DNA of 64,000 nt from Burkholderiales bacterium UBA4657 (GCA_002405475.1 DHLX01000008.1:1-64000); one strand, 5' to 3'. Positions 1-9,452 are shown, numbered from the stretch's first letter. Numbers and translations are program-made. Notes: generated by a model not told the origin, from the letters alone.

Positions 1-18
1 AAGGAAGGAAGGAAGGAG
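1..18. repeat. AAGG tetranucleotide repeat at the window edge
   Basis: Four tandem AAGG units followed by AG open the window, so the tract may continue to the left. It lies about 120 bases downstream of the gltX stop codon in sequence where I see no gene. Whether it belongs to a longer, variable tract or a neighbouring gene's control region cannot be judged here. Confidence 0.6.
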
Positions 19-135
19 CAAGTTGTAGGCCATAATTATCTCAACTCGTTGTAAACAATTTGTAAATAGTGTGTGCCAAAGTACCAGCTCACTGAGCCCG
101 TGTCAATAGCAATGTCAGACCCTGTCCGCAAGGCT

Positions 136-1554
136 TTACAGACCCGCCAGACGCGCCAGCACGGTCTCGCGCCCGAGCAGTTCCAGCACGGCATCAACCG
201 AGGGGGTCTGCGTTCTTCCCGTGACCAGTACACGCAAGGGTATGGCGAATTGCGGCATTTTAAGGCCATGCTGGGCAATAAGGTTTTTAATCAAGGCCGC
301 CAGCGCCTCCTTGGTCCACGCCACTTGCTGCGCCTGTTGCGCGAAGTCGCGCAAGGCGGGCAATACTGCTGCGGTGACATGCTCGGCGCGTAAAGCCGGG
401 TCAAGCTGAAACGGGGCATAAAACAGCAAAGCGGCTTCAGCCAATTGTTGCAAGGTTTCACAACGGTCGCGTAATAACGCCAGCACCGGTGCCAGAGCGG
501 GCGCGCCCTGCCACTGACCACCCAGCTGTTCTACACGCGGCCTGACCCATGCTTCAAGACGGCTTAAATCGGCTTGCTTGATGTAATGCTGATTCAGCCA
601 GTTGAGTTTTTTCGGGTCCCACTGCGCTGCTGACTTGCTCAGGTGTTCGACATCGAACCACTGCACCAGTTGTTCACGACTGAAAATTTCATCATCGCCA
701 TGACTCCAGCCCAGCCGTGCCAGATAATTGATCATGGCCTCGGGCAAATAGCCCTGCTCGGCGTATTGCATGACGCTGACCGCACCATGGCGCTTGGACA
801 GTTTTTCACCATCGGGACCGAGAATCATGGGCACATGGCCGTATTCCGGCACCTGCGCCTCCAGCGCTTTTAGAATATTGATTTGCCGTGGCGTATTGTT
901 GACATGGTCGTCACCACGAATGACGTGGGTAATACGCATGTCCCAATCATCGACCACGACACAAAAATTATAGGTCGGGGTACCATCCGGGCGCGCAATA
1001 ATCAGGTCGTCCAGTTCGCGGTTGCTGATGGTGATAGTGCCTTTGACAAAATCATGCCAGGTGACTTCACCGTCCAGCGGATTACGAAACCGCACCACGG
1101 GTTTAACGCCTTCTGGCACGGGTGGTAGTGCTTTGTCACGTTCCGGACGCCAGCGCCCGTCATAACGTGGTTTTTCGCCCCGGGCACGCTGCGCTTCACG
1201 CATGGCATCGAGCTCTTGTGGCGAACAGTAGCAATAATAAGCCGTGCCCTGCCGCAGCATATCGGCAATGACTACGCGGTAGCGCTCCATGCGCTGCATC
1301 TGATAATACGGCCCTTCCTCATAGCCCAGATCCAGCCAGGCCATACCGTCTAAAATGGCTTGTACCGCTTCCGGGGTGGATCGTTCCAGGTCGGTATCTT
1401 CAATGCGTAAAATGAACTGCCCGCCCAAATGGCGTGCCAGTGCCCAGGCAAACAAGGCCGTGCGCGCACCGCCCAGATGCAGATACCCGGTCGGCGAGGG
1501 CGCAAAACGCGAACGTACCGGGGTCAATTGAGGTAAAGTCGTCATAAACGCCAT
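136..1554 (-). CDS. gltX: Glutamyl-tRNA synthetase
   Basis: Charges tRNA-Glu with glutamate in the cytoplasm (class I aminoacyl-tRNA synthetase). The 472-residue product has the class I nucleotide-binding signature as HLGG at residues 26-29, just after PSPTG, and the second signature as KLSKR at 251-255. Length and motif spacing match bacterial GltX. A second in-frame ATG three codons in (base 1545, giving MTTLPQL) is an equally plausible start; neither has a strong ribosome binding site. The gene is divergent from pepN with only 29 bases between the starts, so the two promoters must overlap each other or the coding ends. Family assignment is certain, the exact start is not. Confidence 0.96.
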   Translation of the reverse strand: MAFMTTLPQLTPVRSRFAPSPTGYLHLGGARTALFAWALARHLGGQFILRIEDTDLERSTPEAVQAILDGMAWLDLGYEEGPYYQMQRMERYRVVIADMLRQGTAYYCYCSPQELDAMREAQRARGEKPRYDGRWRPERDKALPPVPEGVKPVVRFRNPLDGEVTWHDFVKGTITISNRELDDLIIARPDGTPTYNFCVVVDDWDMRITHVIRGDDHVNNTPRQINILKALEAQVPEYGHVPMILGPDGEKLSKRHGAVSVMQYAEQGYLPEAMINYLARLGWSHGDDEIFSREQLVQWFDVEHLSKSAAQWDPKKLNWLNQHYIKQADLSRLEAWVRPRVEQLGGQWQGAPALAPVLALLRDRCETLQQLAEAALLFYAPFQLDPALRAEHVTAAVLPALRDFAQQAQQVAWTKEALAALIKNLIAQHGLKMPQFAIPLRVLVTGRTQTPSVDAVLELLGRETVLARLAGL

Positions 1555-1583
1555 TCTACAATTGACTTGAATTCAGAACTTTC

Positions 1584-4163
1584 ATGCGTACCGACCTGCC
1601 CGTAAGCTTTCGCCGTCTTGACTACACCCCGCCCGCGTGGTGGATCGATACGGTCGATCTGGATTTCGACCTGCACCCCGACCAGACCCGCGTGACTGCC
1701 CATTTGCGCGTGCGACGTAATACCAGCGTGCCGTGGATTCCGTGCGTACTGAATGGCGAAGGCTTGACCCTGGTGTCCTTGCACATTAACGGGCAGGAAA
1801 GTGTTTCGCACCGTTATGAGCACGACTTGCTGACCCTGGGTACCGTACCCGACCAGTTTGTACTGACCACGGTGAGCACCTGCCAGCCCGCCAGCAATAC
1901 CTCGCTCATGGGTTTGTACACTTCGAGCGGCAATTTTTTTACGCAATGCGAGGCAGAAGGCTTTCGCAAAATTACATTCTTTCCCGACCGCCCCGACGTC
2001 ATGGCGCGTTACCGGGTACGCTTAAGCGCAGACCAGCAACATTACCCGGTGTTGTTGTCGAACGGCAACCTGGTGGAACAAGGCCCGCTAGACCAGGGAC
2101 GACACTATGCACTATGGGAAGACCCCTTTCCCAAGCCATGTTATCTGTTCGCCCTGGTAGCGGGTCAGCTCGTATGTGAGGAAGCTAGGCTGACAACGCA
2201 ATCGGGGCGTGAAGTGCTGTTGCAGGTATGGGTGCAACCGGGCAATCTGGACAAGACACACCATGCCATGCAATCGCTCATCCACTCCATTCAGTGGGAC
2301 GAACAACGCTTTGGTCTGGAACTCGATCTTGACCGGTTCATGATAGTCGCGGTCAGCGATTTCAACATGGGGGCCATGGAAAACAAAGGGCTGAATATTT
2401 TCAATACCAAATATGTATTGGCCAACCCCTCGATTGCCACGGATAGCGATTACGCCAATATTGAAGCGGTAGTCGGTCATGAATATTTTCATAACTGGAC
2501 TGGCAACCGTGTGACCTGTCGTGACTGGTTTCAGTTGTCGCTGAAAGAAGGGCTAACGGTTTTTCGTGACCAGGAATTTTCTGCTGACATGCTCGGCAGC
2601 GAGACTGGGCGCGCGGTAAAACGTATTGACGATGTGCGTACCCTGCGCAGTCTGCAATTTCCTGAAGATGCCGGCCCCATGGCACACCCGATACGTCCCG
2701 ACGAATATCAGGAAATCAGCAATTTCTACACCGTGACGATTTATGAAAAAGGCGCGGAAGTAGTACGCATGTTGAATACTTTACTCGGGCAAGATGGTTT
2801 TCGTCGTGGCCTGGAGGAATATTTCCGTCGCCACGATGGCCAGGCCGTGACTTGCGATGATTTTGTCAGCGCCATGCAGGCCGCTAACCAGACCGACTTG
2901 ACGCAGTTTCGACGCTGGTATGCGCAGGCAGGAACGCCGCATATTACTGTTCGGCGCGAATACGATGCTGCGAGCCGTACCCTGAAATTGCATTTCAAAC
3001 AGTCACCCGCGCCGGCCTTGCACATTCCGCTGGCGCTCGGTGTGCTCAACGCCCAGGGCCAGGACTTGCTGAACCCGGCGACACAGGTGCTGTCACTGAC
3101 GCAGCCAGAGCAAACCTTTGAATTTCAAAATATAGCGCCGGGCAGTATTCCGTCCTTACTCAGAAATTTTTCCGCGCCGGTCATTTTGCAGCACGATTTG
3201 TCGGACGAAGAAACCGGCTTTTTATTTGCCCATGACAGCGACGCCTTCAACCGCTGGGAAGCGGGGCAGCAATGGATGCTGAAGGCTTTATTGCAGTATT
3301 GCCAGCATGACCTGCCGCTGGCGCAATGCGTTGCCCCCGACGCACTGAGCGCCGCCTTCCGGCGCATGCTGTCCAGCGATCTGGACCCGGCCTTTCTTGA
3401 GGTCGCGCTCAGTTTGCCCGCCGAAAGTTATTTGGCTGAGCAAGTCGATGTCGTGGACCCGGAGCGCATTAGTGCCGTCAGGCAGGCGCTGAAACGCTCG
3501 CTGGCACAGACCTGCCTCAAGGAATGGCAGCAGGTGTATGAGCGCCTGACTTCAACCGAAGCCTACCGCCCGGATGCGCGCAGTGCTGGCCGTCGTGCCC
3601 TGCGTAATCTGGCCTTGAGTTATCTGACCGAACTGGGGGACGCTGGCATCACCCTGGCGCAGCAGCAGTATGCCGAGGCCAACAATATGACCGACCGCTT
3701 TGCGGCGTTGTCGAGTCTAGTACAGGCCAATGCCGCCAGTGCCGAATTACACGATTTTTATCAACGCTTTGAGGCCGAAGCCCTGGTTATTGACAAATGG
3801 TTTGCGCTACAGGCAGCAGGGCGCTGGACGACAGCACAGCAACTCGTCGGGCTGCTCAAACATGCGGCATTCAATTTGAAAAACCCGAATCGTGCCCGTT
3901 CTGTCATTTTGCAGTTTTGTATGAATAATCTGGTCAATTTTCATGCGGCTGATGGCAGTGGTTACGCTATTTGGGCAGAATACGTGTTGAAACTGGACGA
4001 ACTCAATCCGCAGGTGGCGGCACGTTTGGCACGCTGCCTCGACCGCTGGAAACGCTACACTCCAGAGCGACGCGCCGCCATGCAAGGCGCTTTGCAGCGC
4101 GTGGCCAACAAACCGGGTTTGTCTAAAGATACCTTGGAAATCGTCAGCAAAGCGCTGGCTTAA
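1584..4163 (+). CDS. pepN: Aminopeptidase N (M1 family)
   Basis: Zinc metallopeptidase removing N-terminal residues from peptides in the cytoplasm. The 859-residue protein shows the M1 exopeptidase motif GAMEN at about 263-267 and the zinc site HEYFH at 299-303, with the third zinc ligand expected in the downstream LKEGLTVFRDQEF stretch. Length and the long helical C-terminal half fit proteobacterial PepN (about 870 residues). A TACAAT element at 1557-1562 lies 22 bases before the ATG and could be the -10 box, although no good -35 is visible. fbp follows after 17 bases on the same strand, so the two are probably co-transcribed. Confidence 0.96.
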   Translation: MRTDLPVSFRRLDYTPPAWWIDTVDLDFDLHPDQTRVTAHLRVRRNTSVPWIPCVLNGEGLTLVSLHINGQESVSHRYEHDLLTLGTVPDQFVLTTVSTCQPASNTSLMGLYTSSGNFFTQCEAEGFRKITFFPDRPDVMARYRVRLSADQQHYPVLLSNGNLVEQGPLDQGRHYALWEDPFPKPCYLFALVAGQLVCEEARLTTQSGREVLLQVWVQPGNLDKTHHAMQSLIHSIQWDEQRFGLELDLDRFMIVAVSDFNMGAMENKGLNIFNTKYVLANPSIATDSDYANIEAVVGHEYFHNWTGNRVTCRDWFQLSLKEGLTVFRDQEFSADMLGSETGRAVKRIDDVRTLRSLQFPEDAGPMAHPIRPDEYQEISNFYTVTIYEKGAEVVRMLNTLLGQDGFRRGLEEYFRRHDGQAVTCDDFVSAMQAANQTDLTQFRRWYAQAGTPHITVRREYDAASRTLKLHFKQSPAPALHIPLALGVLNAQGQDLLNPATQVLSLTQPEQTFEFQNIAPGSIPSLLRNFSAPVILQHDLSDEETGFLFAHDSDAFNRWEAGQQWMLKALLQYCQHDLPLAQCVAPDALSAAFRRMLSSDLDPAFLEVALSLPAESYLAEQVDVVDPERISAVRQALKRSLAQTCLKEWQQVYERLTSTEAYRPDARSAGRRALRNLALSYLTELGDAGITLAQQQYAEANNMTDRFAALSSLVQANAASAELHDFYQRFEAEALVIDKWFALQAAGRWTTAQQLVGLLKHAAFNLKNPNRARSVILQFCMNNLVNFHAADGSGYAIWAEYVLKLDELNPQVAARLARCLDRWKRYTPERRAAMQGALQRVANKPGLSKDTLEIVSKALA

Positions 4164-4180
4164 ATCAGGAAAGAGGAAGC

Positions 4181-5182
4181 ATGTCAGTCACGTTCAAACA
4201 ACATCTCATGGGACAAATTCGTAACGGTCACATCGACCCGGCCTTGGCGCTGGTGCTGGAAGCCGTTGCCGATTCGTGCGTACAGATCAGCAGTGCGGTC
4301 GGCAAAGGGGCGCTGGCCGGTGTACTGGGCTCGGCAGGAACAGGGAATGTACAAGGTGAAGAACAAAAAAAGCTCGACGTTCTCGCCAACGAACTGTTGC
4401 TGCACGGTACCGGCTGGACCGGGGCACTGGCTGGTATAGCGTCGGAAGAAATGGAACAGCCGCACGAGACGGCCTTTCCGCAGGCACCGTATCTGCTACT
4501 GTTTGACCCGCTCGATGGTTCCAGCAATATTGATGTCAACGTCAGCATCGGTACTATTTTTTCCGTGCTACGCAAACCCGAAGGCGCCAACCCGAAAACC
4601 CCCGAGGCCTATTTGCAGCCCGGCACGCATCAGGTCGCTGCCGGCTATGTCGTTTATGGCCCGCAAACCACGCTGGTCTTAACTTTAGGCCTGGGCGTCG
4701 GTCATGGCGTACAGGCTTTTACGCTGAATCGCGATACCGGCACGTTCTATCTGGTCGATGCCACCTTGCAGGTACCCGCGCCGACCCAGGAGTTTGCCAT
4801 CAATATGAGTAACCAGCGTCACTGGGAAGCCCCGGTGCAACGCTATATTGGCGAGCTGCTGGCGGGCAAGACCGGGCCACGCGCAAAGAATTACAACATG
4901 CGCTGGATAGCCAGCATGGTGGCTGATGTGCATCGGGTACTGACGCGGGGTGGCATTTTCATGTATCCGCGTGACAGCCGTGAGCCGGACAAGCCGGGCA
5001 AATTACGCCTGATGTACGAAGCCAACCCCATGAGCCTGCTGATTGAACAGGCCGGAGGGGCGGCGACGAATGGGCATCAAAGAATACTGGCTATTCAACC
5101 GACACAACTGCACCAGCGTGTTGCAGTCATGCTGGGCAGCAAGGACGAGGTGGAGGTGGTGACCGGGTATCACCACACCTGA
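4181..5182 (+). CDS. fbp: Fructose-1,6-bisphosphatase class 1
   Basis: Hydrolyses fructose-1,6-bisphosphate to fructose-6-phosphate, the committed step of gluconeogenesis. The 333-residue protein carries the metal and phosphate site DPLDGSSNID at 109-118 and a late KLRLMYEANPMS segment typical of class 1 enzymes. A good ribosome binding site (GAGGAAG) precedes the ATG. It follows pepN by 17 bases and ends one base before the convergent quinone oxidoreductase gene, leaving no room for a separate terminator. Confidence 0.96.
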   Translation: MSVTFKQHLMGQIRNGHIDPALALVLEAVADSCVQISSAVGKGALAGVLGSAGTGNVQGEEQKKLDVLANELLLHGTGWTGALAGIASEEMEQPHETAFPQAPYLLLFDPLDGSSNIDVNVSIGTIFSVLRKPEGANPKTPEAYLQPGTHQVAAGYVVYGPQTTLVLTLGLGVGHGVQAFTLNRDTGTFYLVDATLQVPAPTQEFAINMSNQRHWEAPVQRYIGELLAGKTGPRAKNYNMRWIASMVADVHRVLTRGGIFMYPRDSREPDKPGKLRLMYEANPMSLLIEQAGGAATNGHQRILAIQPTQLHQRVAVMLGSKDEVEVVTGYHHT

Positions 5183-6169
5183 CTATTCTGGCAGCAGCAC
5201 TGTTGAGCCCGTCGTTTTACGCTGTTCCAGCGCTTCTTGTGCCGCCGCTGCCTGTTTGAGGGCATAGCGCTGCGAGATGTTGATTTTGACCTGCCCGCTT
5301 TTGACCACGTCGAACAAATCTTTGCATGCGGCCTCGAGTTTCGGGCGCGGGCTGACGTAGTGTCCCAGTGTCGGGCGTGTCAGATACAAAGAACCCTTTT
5401 GCGCCAGTATGCCCAGGTTCACGCCGGTGACAGCGCCCGAGGCATTGCCAAAACTTACCATCAGGCCGCGTGGCTGCAAACAGTCGAGCGAGGTTTCCCA
5501 GGTATCTTTGCCCACACCGTCGTACACCACCGGGCATTTTTTGCCCTCGGTATAGTCGAGTACCCGCTCGACAATATTCTCGCGGCTAGTGACAATGGTC
5601 TGCCAGGCGCCATGCGCTTTGGCCAAAGCGGCTTTTTCTTCGGAACTGACAGTACCAATCAGCTTGACCCCTAATGCCTTGGCCCACTGACAGGCAATGA
5701 GACCGACACCGCCGGCAGCCGCATGAAACAGCACGGTCTCACCGCCTTGCAGGCGGTAGGTCTGGCGCAACAGATATTGCGCCGTCAGCCCTTTAAGCAT
5801 CATGGCGGCGCCCTCTTCAAACGATATGGCTTTGGGCAGTTTGACCAGTTGCGCTGCCGGCATCACGCGCGCCGTGCTGTAAGCCCCCAAAGGGCTTTGT
5901 CCATAGGCCACGCGGTCGCCGGGCTTGATGTGTTTCACATTGACCCCGACCGCTTCAACGATACCTGCGGCCTCAAAACCCAGCCCCGAAGGCAAACTGG
6001 GTGCCGGATACAAACCGGTACGGTAGTAGATATCAATAAAATTCAGGCCAATGGCATGGTGGCGTACGATGGCCTCATCGGGGCCTGGATCAGCCAGCGT
6101 CAGTTCCACATATTCCATAACTTCTGGCCCGCCGGTGCGGGAAAATTGAATGCGTTTTGCCTGCGTCAT
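5183..6169 (-). CDS. NADPH:quinone oxidoreductase (zinc-free MDR family)
   Basis: Medium-chain dehydrogenase/reductase of the quinone oxidoreductase (Qor) group, expected to reduce quinones with NADPH. The 328 residues open with the Qor-type N-terminal GroES-like fold (IGLNFIDIYYRTGLY), followed by the Rossmann motif AAGGVG at 151-156. No zinc-binding cysteine cluster is seen, as expected for this subgroup. Its ATG overlaps the stop codon of the upstream EamA transporter by four bases (ATGA), implying translational coupling. The physiological substrate is not deducible. Confidence 0.9.
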   Translation of the reverse strand: MTQAKRIQFSRTGGPEVMEYVELTLADPGPDEAIVRHHAIGLNFIDIYYRTGLYPAPSLPSGLGFEAAGIVEAVGVNVKHIKPGDRVAYGQSPLGAYSTARVMPAAQLVKLPKAISFEEGAAMMLKGLTAQYLLRQTYRLQGGETVLFHAAAGGVGLIACQWAKALGVKLIGTVSSEEKAALAKAHGAWQTIVTSRENIVERVLDYTEGKKCPVVYDGVGKDTWETSLDCLQPRGLMVSFGNASGAVTGVNLGILAQKGSLYLTRPTLGHYVSPRPKLEAACKDLFDVVKSGQVKINISQRYALKQAAAAQEALEQRKTTGSTVLLPE

Positions 6170-7080
6170 GCTTTTCTCCGGGAAATAATAAAAATACCTG
6201 CCATTACCAGGCCGGTGCCAGCCAGTTGCAATAGTGTAATCGGTTCACCAAGAAACAGGGCTGCCAGAAAAATGGTGGCAACCGGCCCCACCAGCCCGGT
6301 TAAGGAAACCACGGGGGCACCAATGCGCGCAATGGCTGCCATGGTGGCAAATACCGGAATGACAGTACAAAACACCGCATTAAAAAGCGACAGCTTCCAG
6401 ACCGGCAGTGGCAATTGTTTGAGCAGATGCCAGTCATGCGTCAGGACAAATTGCAGCAGGCACAACAGCGCCGCAATACAGGTGGCATAGGCGGTCAGCC
6501 TGACGGTACCGAGCTTTCCGACCATTTCGCCACTGGCAACCAGGTAGAGTGCGTAACTGATGGCACTGCCAAATACCAGCGCTGCACCCAGCAATACGTG
6601 CGAGCCTGCGCCCTGCCAATCATTGACCAGCACCACCACCACACCCAGGTAACTCAAGCCCAGCGCAAGAAGATGATCCTGGCGCAAACGTTTTTTCAGC
6701 AGCCCCACACTGATGACCAGCACTACCGTTGGATATAAAAATAAAATCAGGCGTTCGAGTGAGGCGGTGATATATTGCAGACCGGCGAAATCAAGAAAAC
6801 TGGCCAGATAATAGCCACTAAAGCCAAGAAAACCGACGCGACCCCAGTCGGCCAGCGTCAGACGCGTGGTTTGCTGACGCCGTGATGCCCACAAGGCTGC
6901 CGCCAGAAAAAAGGGTAAGGACAACAGCATGCGCAGCGCCAACAGGGTAATGGCATCGACCTCATAGTGATACGACAACTTGACGACGATGGCTTTTGCC
7001 GAAAACAGTACCGCGCCGATGATAGCCAGTAACAGGCCGACGCTATGGCTGGAACGAAAATGAACAGTCAGGAATTTCAT
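6166..7080 (-). CDS. EamA/DMT-family transporter
   Basis: Inner-membrane drug/metabolite transporter of 304 residues with about ten hydrophobic segments arranged as two EamA repeats: an AIIGAVLFSAKAIVVKL start and a second half near FATMAAIARIGAPVVSLTGLVGPV. Family members export amino acids, nucleobases or other metabolites; the substrate cannot be read from the sequence. It overlaps the downstream quinone oxidoreductase by four bases and is divergent from the SMR gene, with 64 bases between the starts containing a 7-base inverted repeat. Confidence 0.88.
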   Translation of the reverse strand: MKFLTVHFRSSHSVGLLLAIIGAVLFSAKAIVVKLSYHYEVDAITLLALRMLLSLPFFLAAALWASRRQQTTRLTLADWGRVGFLGFSGYYLASFLDFAGLQYITASLERLILFLYPTVVLVISVGLLKKRLRQDHLLALGLSYLGVVVVLVNDWQGAGSHVLLGAALVFGSAISYALYLVASGEMVGKLGTVRLTAYATCIAALLCLLQFVLTHDWHLLKQLPLPVWKLSLFNAVFCTVIPVFATMAAIARIGAPVVSLTGLVGPVATIFLAALFLGEPITLLQLAGTGLVMAGIFIISRRKA

Positions 7081-7095
7081 GCTGACCGAGAGTGT

Positions 7096-7120
7096 AATAC
7101 CGTATAGTCTTGCCGGTATT
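7096..7120. promoter_or_regulatory. Inverted repeat between divergent exporter genes
   Basis: AATACCG at 7096-7102 is repeated in inverse as CGGTATT at 7114-7120 with 11 bases between. It lies centrally in the 64-base gap separating the EamA gene (minus) and the SMR gene (plus), and could be an operator for either or both. No T-run follows, so it is not a typical terminator. Confidence 0.35.
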
Positions 7121-7144
7121 CTTATTCAGCGATGAGAGGCTTAC

Positions 7145-7480
7145 ATGTTGCAGTTATCCGTATCCCAGGCCTGGGCTGTACTGGTGCTGGCAGGTATTCT
7201 GGAAGTTATCTGGGCCACCGGTATGAAAGCTACCGAAGGTTTCACACGTTTATGGCCCAGCATTAGCGTAACGCTGGTAGCGCTGGCCAGTTTTTATTTA
7301 CTGGGGCTGGCGATGAAAACTCTGCCCGTGGGTACTGCATATGCAGTCTGGGTCGGCATCGGCGCTGCCGGCACTGCTCTGGCCGGCATGGTGCTATACC
7401 AGGAACCTGCTAGCGTGATGCGCCTGATGTGTCTGCTGTTGATTGTAGCGGGAGTCGTGGGTTTGAAATGGTGGCATTAG
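7145..7480 (+). CDS. SMR-family transporter, Gdx/SugE type
   Basis: Small multidrug resistance protein of 111 residues with four transmembrane helices, acting as an antiparallel dimer in the inner membrane. The essential helix-1 glutamate is E20 in LEVIWATGMK, and the VGTAYAVWVGIGAAG segment is shared with SugE/Gdx proteins. Gdx members export guanidinium in exchange for protons; that role here is a family inference. Its last 71 bases overlap, on the opposite strand, the 3' end of the glycosyltransferase gene. I do not see a guanidine riboswitch in the short upstream gap. Confidence 0.88.
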   Translation: MLQLSVSQAWAVLVLAGILEVIWATGMKATEGFTRLWPSISVTLVALASFYLLGLAMKTLPVGTAYAVWVGIGAAGTALAGMVLYQEPASVMRLMCLLLIVAGVVGLKWWH

Positions 7481-8495
7481 GTTTAGGCGTAACCGGAGCC
7501 AGCAGAGCGATGAATTGGTCGGCGGTTGTCTCCCAGGAAAATTTCATGGCGTGCAGGCGTGGCAATTCACGCGGTACTGACAATGCCTCTATCGCGGCCT
7601 GCTGTAAGTCCTCGCGCAAAATGCCGCCTGATGCGTTCCCAACCACATCCAGAGGTCCCGCGACCGGATAAGCAGCCACCGGGGTACCGCAAGCCATAGC
7701 TTCGAGCAGAACCAGGCCAAAGGTATCGGTACGACTGGGAAAAACAAAGACATCAGAGCTGCGATACACCGCTGCCAGCGCCTCGGGGTTCAATATGCCC
7801 AAAAATCTGACCTCCGGGTATTGCTGTTTCAGCCGCTCGAGCTCGGGTCCCACACCACAAACCACTTTGCTACCCGGCAATGTCAAGTCGAGGAAAGCTT
7901 CGATATTTTTTTCTACCGCGACCCGCCCGACAAAGGTAAAAATCGGGCGTGGCCAGTCTGCCGGCATCAGGTCGCTGTCGCTCCCCTGCGGATGAAAACG
8001 GTTGCAATCCACGCCGTGCGGCAAGACGATGGTATTGGTCAAGCCATACTGCTGTAAATCGCGGTTGACTGTCACGGTGGGCACCAGCACCCGTTCTGCC
8101 GCGCCATGAAACCAGCGCATAAAGGCATAACCCCACTTCAGCGGCAGGCCGGTTCGTACCTGTACATATTCCGGGAAGCGGGTATGCACATGCGTGGTAA
8201 AAGCCCAGCCCTGCTGACGACAATAGCGACGCGTCGCCAGCCCAATCGGCCCTTCGGTGGCAATATGCACCGCCTCTGGCGCAAACTCGCGCAGTAACTG
8301 CTGTACCCGTTTACCGGGTCGCCAGGCCAGGCGTATTTCCGGGTAGCTGGGCAGTGGGTAAGTGCGAAATCCGTCAGGCGATATGACCAATACTTCATGA
8401 CCGCGTGCCTGCAGCGCCTCGACCATTTGTACGTTGACCCGTACCACACCATTGACTTGCGGATGCCAGGCATCGGTAGCTAAAACAATACGCAT
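7410..8495 (-). CDS. GT4-type glycosyltransferase
   Basis: Retaining glycosyltransferase of the GT-B fold, 361 residues. The N-terminal DAWHPQVNGVVR stretch and the C-terminal FGLVLLEAMACGTPVAAY nucleotide-sugar site are typical of GDP-mannose or UDP-sugar dependent mannosyl/glucosyltransferases such as MgtA-like lipid glycosyltransferases. A longer reading frame exists upstream, but the start at 8495 (MRIVLATDAW) fits the family and lies one base after the stop of the phosphoesterase gene, as in a coupled operon. The last 20 or so codons lie opposite the Gdx gene, form a low-complexity tail (proline, serine, threonine) and are probably dispensable. Acceptor unknown. Confidence 0.85.
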   Translation of the reverse strand: MRIVLATDAWHPQVNGVVRVNVQMVEALQARGHEVLVISPDGFRTYPLPSYPEIRLAWRPGKRVQQLLREFAPEAVHIATEGPIGLATRRYCRQQGWAFTTHVHTRFPEYVQVRTGLPLKWGYAFMRWFHGAAERVLVPTVTVNRDLQQYGLTNTIVLPHGVDCNRFHPQGSDSDLMPADWPRPIFTFVGRVAVEKNIEAFLDLTLPGSKVVCGVGPELERLKQQYPEVRFLGILNPEALAAVYRSSDVFVFPSRTDTFGLVLLEAMACGTPVAAYPVAGPLDVVGNASGGILREDLQQAAIEALSVPRELPRLHAMKFSWETTADQFIALLAPVTPKPNATISNPRLPLQSTADTSGASR

Positions 8496-8496
8496 T

Positions 8497-9363
8497 TCAG
8501 GACTGACTTTCTGCCGTGACCGGCTCGGGAAGTGGCAAGGGCACTGGCGCTGCTGCGGTGGCTGCGGCGGTGGCTGTATGAGCGCGGCGCTGACGAATAT
8601 GCTGCGACCAGTCGATGATTTCGAGCCGGCCATCTTCATGTTCGACCAGTGCGGTCAGACTTTCGACCCAATCGCCATCATTGCAATACAACACGCCTTC
8701 AATCTCGCGCATTTCGGCGTGATGAATATGTCCACACACCACACCGTCAAGACCACGCCTGCGCGCCTCATGCGCCACTGCCTGCTCGAAGTCGCTGATG
8801 AAACTGCCGGCGCGCTTGACTTTATGTTTCAGAAAACGCGACAGTGACCAATACGGCAGACCAAGACGGGCGCGCAGATAATTGAACCAGCGGTTGAGCT
8901 TGAGGGTAAATTCATAGGCCTGATCGCCCAGGTGCGCCAGCCATCTGGCACATTGAATCACACCATCAAACAGGTCGCCGTGGGTTATCCATAATCGGCG
9001 TCCGTCTGCTGTTTCGTGTATGGCCTCTTCCATAATCTGAATATCGCCAAACTTCATGCCAATGAACTGCCTGACCGCTTCGTCATGATTGCCCGGAATA
9101 AAAATCACATGGGTACCTTTGCGCGCCTTGCGCAAGACTTTTTGTATCACGTCATTATGACTTTGCTGCCAGTACCAGCTACGCTTGAGCTGCCAACCGT
9201 CAATAATGTCGCCCACCAGATAAAGATAATCACTGTCAAACGAACGCAGGAAGTCCAGCAGATGCCCGGCCTGACAGCCAGGGGTGCCAAGGTGGATATC
9301 GGATATCCAGACGGCGCGATATTTTTTTTCAGTGTCGGGCAGGAACGTGTCTTGAGCAGTCAT
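8497..9363 (-). CDS. LpxH-type metallophosphoesterase
   Basis: Calcineurin-like phosphoesterase of 288 residues related to UDP-2,3-diacylglucosamine diphosphatase. Numbered from a GTG three bases further upstream, the metal-binding motifs are SDIHLG (D22, H24), GDIIDG (D53, D56), GNHD (92-95) and a later GHIHHAE. It differs from classical LpxH in its long tryptophan-rich insert after the second motif and its alanine/proline-rich tail. The adjacent glycosyltransferase one base downstream suggests a joint role in lipid or envelope glycan processing rather than core lipid A synthesis. ATG at 9363 was chosen because AGG lies just upstream. Confidence 0.8.
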   Translation of the reverse strand: MTAQDTFLPDTEKKYRAVWISDIHLGTPGCQAGHLLDFLRSFDSDYLYLVGDIIDGWQLKRSWYWQQSHNDVIQKVLRKARKGTHVIFIPGNHDEAVRQFIGMKFGDIQIMEEAIHETADGRRLWITHGDLFDGVIQCARWLAHLGDQAYEFTLKLNRWFNYLRARLGLPYWSLSRFLKHKVKRAGSFISDFEQAVAHEARRRGLDGVVCGHIHHAEMREIEGVLYCNDGDWVESLTALVEHEDGRLEIIDWSQHIRQRRAHTATAAATAAAPVPLPLPEPVTAESQS

Positions 9364-9383
9364 CACCTGCGTAGTCTGGCTCT

Positions 9384-9452
9384 GCTACATGACGGAAGCA
9401 TGTCAAAAACATGACAGGTTCATGACCCGGTGCTTGGCAAGTGGACATGTCC
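9384..9452. repeat. Cluster of CATGAC/CATGTC dyads at the island's left edge
   Basis: Within 70 bases, CATGAC occurs at about 9388, 9410 and 9421, CATGTC occurs inverted at about 9399, TGTCA/TGACA form an inverted pair at 9401-9405 and 9412-9416, and GGACATGTCC (9443-9452) is a perfect 10-base palindrome. The cluster lies between the phosphoesterase start and the Fic gene, where accessory sequence begins. It may be the phosphoesterase promoter/operator region or the remnant of a mobile element end. Confidence 0.45.

Noticed and set aside
7081..7144. Guanidine riboswitch upstream of the Gdx gene
   Set aside because: The gap is only 64 bases and I see neither paired ACGR-loop hairpins nor the larger ykkC fold; only a simple dyad is present.
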